Source: Bacteroidaceae bacterium (GTDB lineage: Bacteria; Bacteroidota; Bacteroidia; Bacteroidales; Bacteroidaceae). Taken from it: 64,000 bases of DNA. The notes under the pieces are model-generated. The model was not told where the DNA came from. It saw only the letters and a list, made by a program, of their open reading frames with translations, and did no database searches. Made by a program: the position numbers and the translations under genes. Below, in pieces: positions 7,917 through 16,106 of this stretch. Location of the stretch: contig JAFQEZ010000085.1 of assembly GCA_017398805.1 (NCBI GenBank), positions 33,947-97,946 on the forward strand. The letters are read 5' to 3'. Positions within the stretch are counted from its first letter, which is position 1. Each line of letters opens with the position of its first letter.

Positions 7917-8564
7917 TCAATAATCGACCTTGCTGTCACCGACCCATTTGCCATAGAATACACGGTTGTCGGTTTTCATGAGCATACCATAGCCATTGCG
8001 GTATCCACCCACATATTTACCATACCAGATTTCACCATTGCTCCAATAATAGATTCCATAGCCATGTCTCTTGCCGTTGTAGAACTCGCCTACATAGCAA
8101 TCACCATTGGCATATGTCACCTTCTTGAATGAATAAGGAGAAACATCATCACCATCCGATGTCAACGGGAAACGTAATGGCAAATCACCGTCCGTTCCGC
8201 TGTGAAGCCGGGCAATCCCCCCACTCTTCAAATCATACACCACATAGTTGTCTGCACCGCCTACCTTGGCGAAGTCACCCGATATTGTTATTCCGAAAAT
8301 GCTTTTGCTGTTACGGAACTGTCCTATCGAGACTGCACCGTCCGCAGCGACAATCATACCCCAACCATATATCTTGCCGTCAATGATTGTGCCCACATAT
8401 TTTCCGCCACCATCCTTAAGTATATTCTGCGATGAAGCGCTCTCTACATAATCGCAGAACACAGCCTGCAATGGATCGCACATATCATCATACAGCCTTG
8501 CCTGTCCTCTTACAGAAAGCACGGATATAAAAAGTACAAAAAAAGCAACCGTAATTCTATTCAT
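7917..8564 (-). CDS. Secreted MORN-repeat protein
   Basis: A 215-residue protein with an N-terminal signal peptide (MNRITVAFFVLFISVLSVRGQ) and MORN-type repeats: GKYVGTIIDGKIYGWGM, GDCYVGEFYNGKRHGYGIYY, GEIWYGKYVGGYRNGYGM and VFYGKWVGDSK. MORN repeats form beta-hairpin surfaces for protein or lipid contact; a specific role cannot be inferred. It overlaps the end of nadD by 8 bases and is the last gene of the yicC-gmk-nadD run, so it is probably co-transcribed. Confidence 0.82.
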   Translation of the reverse strand: MNRITVAFFVLFISVLSVRGQARLYDDMCDPLQAVFCDYVESASSQNILKDGGGKYVGTIIDGKIYGWGMIVAADGAVSIGQFRNSKSIFGITISGDFAKVGGADNYVVYDLKSGGIARLHSGTDGDLPLRFPLTSDGDDVSPYSFKKVTYANGDCYVGEFYNGKRHGYGIYYWSNGEIWYGKYVGGYRNGYGMLMKTDNRVFYGKWVGDSKVDY

Positions 8565-9141
8565 TATATCTATATAATTGATTTTCAGTTATAAAAGATT
8601 CTACACTCGGCACCACATATTGCGAGATACACTCTCCTTTCGCTACGGCATCGCGCACCTTTGTCGAACTTACGTCGTGAAGTTCGGCAGGCAACCATAC
8701 CACACCTTCCGGCAAATGCGGAGCATCCTCATCACCGCGAGGGTAGACTATCACACCGTAACGTGCCAGGATTTCATCACTCTTGTACCATCGGTCGAAT
8801 TTTTCCCAATTATCGGCACCGATGAGCAACACGAACTCCCTGTCGGGATAGGATTTTTCAAGTGCGCCCAACGTGTTTATTGTATATGACGGACGAGGAA
8901 GAGAGAATTCGAAGTCGCATGCCTTGAAATGCGGATTGCCCTCAACAGCCAACCGCACCATCTGCAACCGGATATTTTCATCAGTAAGCGCCACATCCTG
9001 TTTATGCGGATTCTGTGGAGAGACCATAAACCAGACTTCGTCGGCAAGAGCACGCGCACATACCTCGCCTGCAAGCGCAAGATGCCCCTTATGTATCGGA
9101 TCAAAGCTTCCGCCGAATATTACCGTACGCCGTTTATGCAT
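8557..9141 (-). CDS. nadD: Nicotinate-nucleotide adenylyltransferase
   Basis: NadD transfers AMP from ATP to nicotinate mononucleotide in NAD synthesis. From the ATG at 9141 the protein has 194 residues. It shows the nucleotidyltransferase motif GGSFDPIHKGHLALA with the (H/T)xGH signature as HKGH, the middle LIGADNWEKFDRWYK, and the C-terminal SSTKVRDAV. A TTG one codon upstream is possible but less likely. It overlaps the end of gmk by 8 bases. NAD kinase is also in this window (29746). Confidence 0.94.
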   Translation of the reverse strand: MHKRRTVIFGGSFDPIHKGHLALAGEVCARALADEVWFMVSPQNPHKQDVALTDENIRLQMVRLAVEGNPHFKACDFEFSLPRPSYTINTLGALEKSYPDREFVLLIGADNWEKFDRWYKSDEILARYGVIVYPRGDEDAPHLPEGVVWLPAELHDVSSTKVRDAVAKGECISQYVVPSVESFITENQLYRYNE

Positions 9142-9700
9142 CAAGAAACTTCTTTACAATTCCGAGCAGTTCCGCCTTAGCCGTATCAAGGTCATCGTTC
9201 ACAATGACAGTATCGGCAAATCTTGCAAAAGTCATCTCATACTCGGCCTTGCTGACACGTTTGTCAATCTCCTCGGGAGATGTATCCCCACGACCGATGA
9301 GCCGTTCACGCAAGGTCTCCACGGATGGAGCCTGTACAAAGATGAAAAGTGCACGCTCGCCATAGAATTTCTTAAGGCTGCAACCGCCTTTGACATCTAC
9401 GTCAAAAAGGATATTCTGCTGCTCCAACTGCCTCTCCACCTGCGATTTTAGCGTTCCGTAATAACGTCCGGGATAGACCTCCTCATACTCCACGAACTCA
9501 TCGGCCGCAATACGCGCGCGGAACTCCTCCGGAGTAAAGAAGAAGTAATCGACACCATGTTTCTCTTCGCCACGGGGAGGACGGCTTGTAGCCGACACCG
9601 AGAAACCGAAAGAGGAGTCGCGATCCATGAGAAAATGCACCAGAGTTGACTTGCCGGAGCCTGACGGCGCTGAAAAAATAACGACCTTTCCCTTGCTCAT
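9134..9700 (-). CDS. gmk: Guanylate kinase
   Basis: Gmk phosphorylates GMP to GDP. The 188-residue protein has the P-loop APSGSGKST (about residues 10-18), the GMP-binding SATSRPPRGEEKHGVDYFF and EYEEVYPGRYYGT segments, and the lid region RLIGRGDTSPEEIDKR. The length is normal for the family. It begins 6 bases after yicC stops and overlaps nadD, so all three probably share one transcript. Confidence 0.96.
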   Translation of the reverse strand: MSKGKVVIFSAPSGSGKSTLVHFLMDRDSSFGFSVSATSRPPRGEEKHGVDYFFFTPEEFRARIAADEFVEYEEVYPGRYYGTLKSQVERQLEQQNILFDVDVKGGCSLKKFYGERALFIFVQAPSVETLRERLIGRGDTSPEEIDKRVSKAEYEMTFARFADTVIVNDDLDTAKAELLGIVKKFLDA

Positions 9701-9706
9701 ATATCT

Positions 9707-10582
9707 TTACATTACATTAAGTACCTGTTCCTTGATCTGTTCAAGTTCATCCTTCATCCTTACAACGATATTCTGCATCTCGGCATGATTGCTCTTGCTG
9801 CCGAGAGTATTTATCTCACGTCCCATCTCCTGTGCGATGAAACCGAGTTTCTTACCTTGCCCCAACGAGCCCTCTATCGTTTCGATGAAATAACCGAGAT
9901 GATTGGTCAAGCGCTGTTTCTCTTCATTTACATCAAGTTTCTCAATGTAGAAAATAAGCTCTTGTTCAAGACGGTTCTTATCATATTCAACACCGACATT
10001 CTTCTCAAGCGACTCTACAATGCGTGAACGGATCTTCTCCACGCGCTCCTTCTCATATGGTTCGACTTCGGCAAGCAGAGCCGTGATATTCGCGATGTTG
10101 GCACGGAATCTCTTTTCAAGCGCCTCACCCTCCTGTTTGCGGAAAGCAAGCAAATCATCAATGGCACTCTTTATTCCCTCGAGCACGACAGCCCATTCCT
10201 CATCGGTGACATCATATACCTCTTTGCGGGCAACAACCTCAGGCATGCGCAACAGTACCTCGAAAAGATTTCCCGGCAAGGCAATGCCTGTATTCTCGGA
10301 AATAGTTTTCATCTGCTCCACATACCCCTGCATCACCTCACTGTTTATTGCAGGAGTATCGGCTTTATCGCTCTGCTCCACCCAAAGGGAGAAATCAACC
10401 TTACCACGTTCGAGAGCCGAAGAGACAAGAGTCCTTATTTCCATCTCACGGCACTTGAACTGAGGCGCAATGCGAGTGGACATATCCATAGCCTTGCCGT
10501 TGAGAGAACGTATCTCTACACATATCTTCTTATCCTGGAAAACGGTTACAGATTTACCGTAGCCTGTCATTGAATAAATCAT
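9707..10582 (-). CDS. yicC: YicC-family endoribonuclease
   Basis: A 291-residue protein beginning MIYSMTGYGKS, the typical YicC N terminus, with VEIRSLNGKAMD, SRIVESLEKN and the conserved C-terminal GREINTLGSKSNHAEMQ segment ending in EQIKEQVLNV. E. coli YicC has been described as an endoribonuclease; the exact substrates here are unknown. It is the first gene of the leftward yicC-gmk-nadD-MORN operon. The yicC-gmk adjacency is common in bacteria, which supports the call. Confidence 0.92.
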   Translation of the reverse strand: MIYSMTGYGKSVTVFQDKKICVEIRSLNGKAMDMSTRIAPQFKCREMEIRTLVSSALERGKVDFSLWVEQSDKADTPAINSEVMQGYVEQMKTISENTGIALPGNLFEVLLRMPEVVARKEVYDVTDEEWAVVLEGIKSAIDDLLAFRKQEGEALEKRFRANIANITALLAEVEPYEKERVEKIRSRIVESLEKNVGVEYDKNRLEQELIFYIEKLDVNEEKQRLTNHLGYFIETIEGSLGQGKKLGFIAQEMGREINTLGSKSNHAEMQNIVVRMKDELEQIKEQVLNVM

Positions 10583-10629
10583 TCTTTAAAAATTTAGGCA
10601 ACAAAACACCGCCAATTATACAATCTATG

Positions 10630-10662
10630 CGAAGTTACGCAATTATTCCGAAATGCGCCCAA
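10630..10662 (-). promoter_or_regulatory. Candidate promoter for the yicC operon
   Basis: The minus strand has TTG (10662-10660), a 22-base spacer and TAACTTCG (10637-10630), one mismatch from TAnnTTTG. It lies about 50 bases before the yicC ATG. The same TAACTTCG variant precedes mfd. Confidence 0.4.
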
Positions 10663-10703
10663 GCAACAACAAAAATTTACGTTTATATATTAAAATATAT
10701 AAT

Positions 10704-10738
10704 TTGATAGTAAAATTGCCGACAAAATTGTACTTTTG
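10704..10738 (+). promoter_or_regulatory. Promoter for the tsaB-murA-rseP run
   Basis: TTG at 10704-10706, a 24-base spacer and TACTTTTG at 10731-10738, an exact TAnnTTTG match. It lies about 60 bases before the tsaB ATG and faces away from the yicC promoter. Confidence 0.5.
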
Positions 10739-10799
10739 CATTTGTATGCCATGTCACGCACTTGACAAAGCATGCAGATAATGGATAACAATAGAGGAA

Positions 10800-11504
10800 A
10801 TGACAACAATAATACTGCATATTGAAGCATCGACAGAAATCTGCTCCGTGGCACTGAGCCAGGACGGACATGTCTTTTTCGAGAGAATAAACCGCGAGGA
10901 GCGTTCGCACGCCAAGGTGCTTGCCCCATTCGTGGAGGAGGCAATTAAGGTTGCCGACGAACAGGGGGCAAAGATAAACGCTGTTGCGCTGAGTAGCGGC
11001 CCCGGCTCATACACGAGCCTCAGGATAGCATCGTCAACGGCAAAGGGAGTATGCTACGGCCGAAACATTCCGCTCATAGCGATACCTACAACCGCAATAA
11101 TGTGTGTACCGGTACTTTTCCGGGATGACCTGCCCGAGGAGGCTCTGCTCTGCCCTATGATTGATGCACGCCGCAACGAGGTGTATGCAACCATATATGA
11201 CAGGGCACTGGGCGTCGTAAAGGAGACCCACGCCGAGGTTGTGACAGAGGATAGCTTCAAGGAGTTTCTTGACAAAGGTCCGGTATTTTTCTTCGGCAAC
11301 GGAGCTGAAAAATGCAGCACGATTATAAAACACTCCAACGCACATTTCCTTGAGGGATACCTACATCCGCTGGCAAAGAACATGATGCCTCTTGCCGAAA
11401 GGGCGTGGTATGATGAGAGATTTGAGGATATCGCCTATTTCGAACCGTTCTATCTCAAGAACTTCGTGGCGGCAAAACCAAAGGATTTATTGAAAAATTT
11501 CTAA
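10800..11504 (+). CDS. tsaB: tRNA threonylcarbamoyladenosine biosynthesis protein TsaB
   Basis: TsaB is the non-catalytic partner of TsaD in making t6A at position 37 of ANN-decoding tRNAs. The 234-residue protein shows the ASKHA-fold start ILHIEASTEICSVAL, the SHAKVLAPFVEE segment, and SSGPGSYTSLRIASSTAKG (about residues 65-83). It lacks the HxxxH metal site of TsaD, which separates the two paralogues. It is the first gene of a long rightward run and ends 4 bases before the DUF4290 gene. Confidence 0.94.
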   Translation: MTTIILHIEASTEICSVALSQDGHVFFERINREERSHAKVLAPFVEEAIKVADEQGAKINAVALSSGPGSYTSLRIASSTAKGVCYGRNIPLIAIPTTAIMCVPVLFRDDLPEEALLCPMIDARRNEVYATIYDRALGVVKETHAEVVTEDSFKEFLDKGPVFFFGNGAEKCSTIIKHSNAHFLEGYLHPLAKNMMPLAERAWYDERFEDIAYFEPFYLKNFVAAKPKDLLKNF

Positions 11505-11508
11505 GACT

Positions 11509-12123
11509 ATGATGGAATATAATACCAGACAAAAGAAACTGCCATTGCCAGAGTACGGCCGATCGGTGCAGAAGATGGTTGACCATGCGCTCACTATCGA
11601 GGACCGCGAGGAGAGACAGAAATGCGCGACCACCATTGTGGCAATCATGGAGAGCATGTTCCCAAACACAAGCAACCAGCCTGACTACAAACGTAAACTG
11701 TGGGATCATCTGGCAATCATGTCCGATTTTATGCTCGACATCGACTACCCTTGCGAAATAATCAAGAAAGAGGAGTACATGGTTGCACCTGAAAGGGTTC
11801 CATATCAGAATGGGGAGATAAACAACCGCCACTACGGACGCATCGTGGAGCAGATGATTGCCCACGCATGCACGCTTGAGGCCGGGGTTGAACGCGACCA
11901 GCTTGTAGAGATAATCCTCGTACAGATGAAGAAGAACTACATTGCATGGAACAAGGAGGGAGTCGAGGACAAGAGAATAATCGAAGACCTGCGTATATAC
12001 GTAAAGGGCGCTTTCGAAATTGCCGACAGGGAGATACGCATAAACCAGAACAGCAACAGCAATGGCCCGCGCAATAACGGTAAGCAACGCAATGGAAAGA
12101 AAAACTTCAAACGCAAATATTAG
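11509..12123 (+). CDS. DUF4290 family protein
   Basis: A 204-residue cytoplasmic protein starting MMEYNTRQKKLPLPEYGR, with the repeated pattern EYGRSVQKMVDHA / HYGRIVEQMIAHA suggesting two related helical halves (about residues 14-100 and 105-185). It has a basic Asn/Gly-rich tail (NSNSNGPRNNGKQRNGKK). I recognise it as the Bacteroidota DUF4290 family, which sits upstream of murA in many genomes of this phylum. The biochemical role is unknown. The basic tail could bind nucleic acid, but that is only an inference. Confidence 0.85.
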   Translation: MMEYNTRQKKLPLPEYGRSVQKMVDHALTIEDREERQKCATTIVAIMESMFPNTSNQPDYKRKLWDHLAIMSDFMLDIDYPCEIIKKEEYMVAPERVPYQNGEINNRHYGRIVEQMIAHACTLEAGVERDQLVEIILVQMKKNYIAWNKEGVEDKRIIEDLRIYVKGAFEIADREIRINQNSNSNGPRNNGKQRNGKKNFKRKY

Positions 12124-12196
12124 AAGCTGTTTAAATTTATATCGCTAAACGACAGTTTCTATCAAGAAAATATTATTTAGGAACTTAAACTGCTTC
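12123..12196. repeat. Imperfect inverted repeat between DUF4290 gene and murA
   Basis: GAAGCTGTTTAAATTT (12123-12138) pairs imperfectly, 13 of 16 positions, with GAACTTAAACTGCTTC (12181-12196). The interior is A/T-rich. It could be a weak terminator or the remains of a miniature palindromic element. No open reading frame lies inside it. Confidence 0.4.
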
Positions 12197-12212
12197 TTAA
12201 AAAACATATACT

Positions 12213-13517
12213 ATGGCATCATTCATAATCGAAGGTGGACACCGCCTGAACGGAACCATAACCCCACAGGGAGCCAAGAATGAGGTTCTGCAGGAGATCT
12301 GTGCGACACTGCTTACGAGCGAAAAGGTCACTATAGAGAATATTCCGGATATTGCAGATGTGAACAACCTTATAGGACAGCTAATGAACATGGGTGTCTC
12401 GGTAACCCGCAACGGTACAGGATGCTACACATTCCAGGCCGACAACATCAACCTTGACTACATAGAGAGCGATGAGTATGTAAACGGCTGTTCACGCCTG
12501 AGAGGTTCCGTGATGTTCATAGGACCGCTCATGGGAAGGTTCGGCAAGGCGACCATGTCTGAACCGGGAGGCGACAAGATAGGACGCCGCAGGCTTGACA
12601 CGCACATTATCGGTCTGCAGAAATTGGGTGCAGAGTTCTCTTTTGACACAGAAAGGAGAATCTACAAGATGCATGCAAAAAAACTGAAAGGCTGCCAAAT
12701 GCTGCTTGACGAAGCATCGGTTACAGGTACGGCAAACATCATTATGGCCGCCGTGCTTGCCGAGGGAAAGACAGTCATATACAACGCTGCATGCGAACCA
12801 TACATACAGCAGCTCTGCCGCATGCTCAACAAGATGGGTGCAAAGATTTCAGGAATCGCAAGTAACCTGATAACCATCGAGGGAGTACCGGAACTTGGAG
12901 GATGCACTCACCGTGCCCTGCCCGACATGATTGAGGTAGGAAGTTTCATAGGAATGGCGGCTATGACCCAGAGCGAACTCACCATCAAGGATGTTTCTTT
13001 CGAGAATTTGGGAATAATCCCTGAGAGTTTCCGCAGATTGGGTATAAAGTTTGAGCAGAAGGGCGATGACATATTCATCCCCTCGCAGGAGCACTATGAG
13101 ATCGAGTCATTCATCGACGGTTCAATCATGAATATAAGCGATGCTCCATGGCCGGGACTTACCCCGGACCTCCTGAGCGTGCTCCTTGTAACCGCAATAC
13201 AGGCAAAGGGAAGTGTGCTCATACACCAGAAGATGTTCGAAAGCCGCCTCTTCTTCGTCGACAAGCTTATTGACATGGGAGCACAGATTATCCTTTGCGA
13301 CCCGCACCGTGCGGTTGTCATCGGACATGACAGGCAATTCACATTGAAGCCACGTGCCATGAGTTCACCCGATATCAGAGCCGGAATTGCGCTGCTCATT
13401 GCAGCCATGAGCGCCGACGGTGTAAGCCGCATAGACAACATCGAACAGATTGACAGAGGATACCAGAACCTTGAGGGACGCCTGAACCAGATTGGCGCAA
13501 GAATAACACGTTCATAA
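12213..13517 (+). CDS. murA: UDP-N-acetylglucosamine 1-carboxyvinyltransferase, Asp-type active site
   Basis: MurA performs the first committed step of peptidoglycan synthesis, transferring enolpyruvate to UDP-GlcNAc. The 434-residue protein has the family start FIIEGGHRLNGTITPQGAKNE with the catalytic Lys, the loop GRFGKATMSEPGGDKIG, and PDMIEVGSFIG. In E. coli the loop reads PGGCAIG with Cys115. Here the equivalent residue is Asp121 (codon at 12573-12575). Cys-to-Asp enzymes are known to be active and insensitive to fosfomycin. It stands between DUF4290 and rimM, as in other Bacteroidota. Confidence 0.95.
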   Translation: MASFIIEGGHRLNGTITPQGAKNEVLQEICATLLTSEKVTIENIPDIADVNNLIGQLMNMGVSVTRNGTGCYTFQADNINLDYIESDEYVNGCSRLRGSVMFIGPLMGRFGKATMSEPGGDKIGRRRLDTHIIGLQKLGAEFSFDTERRIYKMHAKKLKGCQMLLDEASVTGTANIIMAAVLAEGKTVIYNAACEPYIQQLCRMLNKMGAKISGIASNLITIEGVPELGGCTHRALPDMIEVGSFIGMAAMTQSELTIKDVSFENLGIIPESFRRLGIKFEQKGDDIFIPSQEHYEIESFIDGSIMNISDAPWPGLTPDLLSVLLVTAIQAKGSVLIHQKMFESRLFFVDKLIDMGAQIILCDPHRAVVIGHDRQFTLKPRAMSSPDIRAGIALLIAAMSADGVSRIDNIEQIDRGYQNLEGRLNQIGARITRS

Positions 13518-13518
13518 G

Positions 13519-14028
13519 ATGCTCAAGAAAGAAGACTTTGTATATTTCGGCAAGTTCCTGAAGCCTCACGGGACAAAAGGGGAAATCGGGCTTGAAACCG
13601 AGGACTTTACACTCGGTGATGAGTGCGATTTTGTCGCATGCGACATTGACGGCATCCTTGTACCGTTCTTCTTCGAGGAGAGGCGCGCAAAGAACAGCGA
13701 CACACTCATCGTCAAGATTGAACGCATGGAAAGCGCCGAAGAGGTACGTTACCTGACCAACCGCAAGGCATATATCCCACGCAAATGGACCGAAAGCAGC
13801 GAAGAGCTCTCTTGGGCATATTTCAGGGGATTCACGGCTATCGACGAGACTGCCGGCGAATTGGGAGAGATTGTCGACATTGACGACAGCACCATGAACA
13901 CCTTGTTCGTGATTGACAATGACGGAGAAGAACTGCTGGTACCACTTCAGGAGGAGTTCATTGTCGGCATCGACCAGGAGAACAGAGAGATAATATTCAA
14001 TTTGCCACAGGGCCTTGTCTCACTTTAA
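13519..14028 (+). CDS. rimM: Ribosome maturation factor RimM
   Basis: RimM binds ribosomal protein S19 and helps 30S maturation. The 169-residue protein begins DFVYFGKFLKPHGTKGEIG, the typical N-terminal RimM barrel, and its C-terminal PRC-barrel part contains NTLFVIDNDGEELLVPLQEEFI. The ATG follows the murA stop by one base, indicating co-transcription. Elsewhere rimM often lies beside trmD and rpsP; the murA-rimM pairing here matches Bacteroidota gene order. Confidence 0.94.
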   Translation: MLKKEDFVYFGKFLKPHGTKGEIGLETEDFTLGDECDFVACDIDGILVPFFFEERRAKNSDTLIVKIERMESAEEVRYLTNRKAYIPRKWTESSEELSWAYFRGFTAIDETAGELGEIVDIDDSTMNTLFVIDNDGEELLVPLQEEFIVGIDQENREIIFNLPQGLVSL

Positions 14029-14046
14029 ACAGAAAGGAACAGAGAT

Positions 14047-14907
14047 ATGAAAACAAAAGGATTCCGCAGCAGACTATTGCGAAAATACAGGCTGACAATA
14101 CACAACGAGAACAAACTCGAGAACGTGCTCGGATTCTACATCTCGCCATTATGGGTCATATTGTCGCTTTTCTTTTCGTTCCTGCTTGTTGCAGGAGTGG
14201 TATATCTCATAATTGCATTCACCCCGGTCAAGAATCTGTTGATGGAAAATAATGTACCGGTTGTAGACAAACAGAAACTTATTGAGATAAACCTACGCAT
14301 GGACTCCATTATGAATGAAAATACAAAACTGACACAATACACACAAAACATAAGGGCCATCATCAAAGGAGAAGTTGCGAATGACTCAATAAAGAATTCG
14401 CCACTGCCTTTGAACACGGACAGCATCGATGTATCGGCTTCACCGCTTGAAAAGCAGTTCACTGCGGCATGGGAGGAGAGAGAACAATACAACATCACCT
14501 CACAGGTTTCCAATGTGGCAGAGTTGCAGGGATTAGGTCTTTTCCGCCCGACACAGGGAAGAATTGTAAGGGATTTCGATGAAGAAGATGGACACTACGG
14601 AGTTGACATTGAGGAGACACCAAATGAGAACATCCTTGCCACCAATGACGGCAAGGTCGTGATGAGCGACTACACAGCCAACGGGGGATATACCATAGTA
14701 CTACAGCACCGCGAAAACATGATTTCTGTTTACCGCAACTGCTACCGTCTGCTAAAGAACGTAGGCGACGAAGTAGAAAAAGGCGAGGCCATAGGAACAC
14801 TTGGAGGAGATATCAATGAGAATGCAGAGAATGAGAAGAAGTTCCTGCACTTTGAGATATGGCATCGTGGGAAGCCGCTCGACCCCAACACATACATTGC
14901 ATTCTAA
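14047..14907 (+). CDS. Membrane-anchored M23-like protein with degenerate active site
   Basis: A 286-residue protein with one transmembrane segment (about residues 36-60), a coiled-coil-like linker, and a C-terminal LytM/M23 fold (about 170-286). The first zinc motif HYGVD is present. The YAHL-type catalytic His is replaced (SVYRNCYRL), and the HxH motif reads FLHFE, so one His is lost. Intact M23 peptidases cut peptidoglycan cross-links. This one is probably inactive and may act like EnvC/NlpD amidase activators; that role is inferred. Compare the intact M23 protein at 20487. It sits between rimM and dxr in the conserved Bacteroidota block. Confidence 0.85.
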   Translation: MKTKGFRSRLLRKYRLTIHNENKLENVLGFYISPLWVILSLFFSFLLVAGVVYLIIAFTPVKNLLMENNVPVVDKQKLIEINLRMDSIMNENTKLTQYTQNIRAIIKGEVANDSIKNSPLPLNTDSIDVSASPLEKQFTAAWEEREQYNITSQVSNVAELQGLGLFRPTQGRIVRDFDEEDGHYGVDIEETPNENILATNDGKVVMSDYTANGGYTIVLQHRENMISVYRNCYRLLKNVGDEVEKGEAIGTLGGDINENAENEKKFLHFEIWHRGKPLDPNTYIAF

Positions 14908-14921
14908 ACAAAAGACAAGAG

Positions 14922-16082
14922 ATGGAAATCAAGAATAAAAGACAGCTTGCAATACTTGGTTCAACAGGTTCTATCGGGACACAGACACTGAAGGTTGTCG
15001 AGGAGCATCCCGAATGCTTCGAGGTTTATGCAATAACCGCCAACAGCCGTGTCGAAGAACTTATAGCACAGGCACGCAAATTTATGCCTGAAGCCGTTGT
15101 CATTGCAGACGAGACGAAATACAAGAGACTTAAAGAAGCACTCGATGACCTGCCCATAAAGGTCTACGGTGGTTACGAATCTATCTGCCAGATAGTGGAA
15201 TCGAAGCCCATTGACATCGTTGTCACTGCAATGGTAGGTTTTTCGGGACTGCGCCCCACTATTAATGCCATAAAGACCGGCAAGGCCATAGCGCTTGCCA
15301 ACAAGGAGACCATGGTCGTTGCAGGAGAACTTATAAATGCACTTGCCAATGAGTACAGGACGCCGATACTTCCGGTAGACTCGGAGCATTCGGCTATATT
15401 CCAATGTCTTGCAGGTGAAATGACCAATAAAGTCGAGAAACTTATACTGACAGCATCGGGCGGTCCCTTCCGCACCTTCACAAAGGATCAACTGGAGAAT
15501 GTCACCAAAGAACAGGCACTCAAGCACCCAAACTGGAGCATGGGCGCAAAGATAACAATTGACTCCGCCACTATGATGAACAAGGGATTCGAGGTGATTG
15601 AGGCCAAATGGCTGTTCGGCGTGAATGCCGACAAGATAGAAGTAGTCGTACACCCTCAGTCGGTAATACACTCTATGGTACAGTTCGAGGATGGTGCTAT
15701 CAAGGCTCAGTTGGGCACACCAGACATGCGCTTGCCGATAATGTATGCGCTGACATACCCGCATAGGCTACAATCCTCATTCGAACGCATCAATTGGGAC
15801 ACCCTAAAAGAACTCACCTTCGAGAGACCCGACCTTGAACGTTTCCCCAATCTGCAGCATGCATACACCGCGCTTTCAAAGGGCGGCAATATGCCATGTG
15901 TCGTGAATGCGGCAAATGAAGTATGCGTGGCAGCATTCCTCAACGACCGCATAAAGTTCTGCGAAATGCCGCGACTTATCGATCGTGCAATGCAACAGAC
16001 ACATTTCATTACAAAGCCATCACTCGAAGACTATCTGGAGACAGACAGGCACGTCCGGGAAATGGTTGAAAGTTGGATATAA
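14922..16082 (+). CDS. dxr: 1-deoxy-D-xylulose 5-phosphate reductoisomerase
   Basis: Dxr makes 2-C-methyl-D-erythritol 4-phosphate in the non-mevalonate isoprenoid pathway, using NADPH and a divalent metal. The ATG at 14922 gives 386 residues; earlier in-frame starts would overlap the M23 gene. Motifs seen are ILGSTGSIGTQTL (NADPH), ALANKETMVVAGEL, PVDSEHSAIFQ (metal Asp/Glu), LTASGGPFR, and PNWSMGAKITIDSATMMNKG. The next pathway enzyme, IspD, is encoded at 24053 on the other strand. Confidence 0.96.
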   Translation: MEIKNKRQLAILGSTGSIGTQTLKVVEEHPECFEVYAITANSRVEELIAQARKFMPEAVVIADETKYKRLKEALDDLPIKVYGGYESICQIVESKPIDIVVTAMVGFSGLRPTINAIKTGKAIALANKETMVVAGELINALANEYRTPILPVDSEHSAIFQCLAGEMTNKVEKLILTASGGPFRTFTKDQLENVTKEQALKHPNWSMGAKITIDSATMMNKGFEVIEAKWLFGVNADKIEVVVHPQSVIHSMVQFEDGAIKAQLGTPDMRLPIMYALTYPHRLQSSFERINWDTLKELTFERPDLERFPNLQHAYTALSKGGNMPCVVNAANEVCVAAFLNDRIKFCEMPRLIDRAMQQTHFITKPSLEDYLETDRHVREMVESWI

Positions 16083-16106
16083 AAAACTAAAAACATATAA
16101 ATCTTT

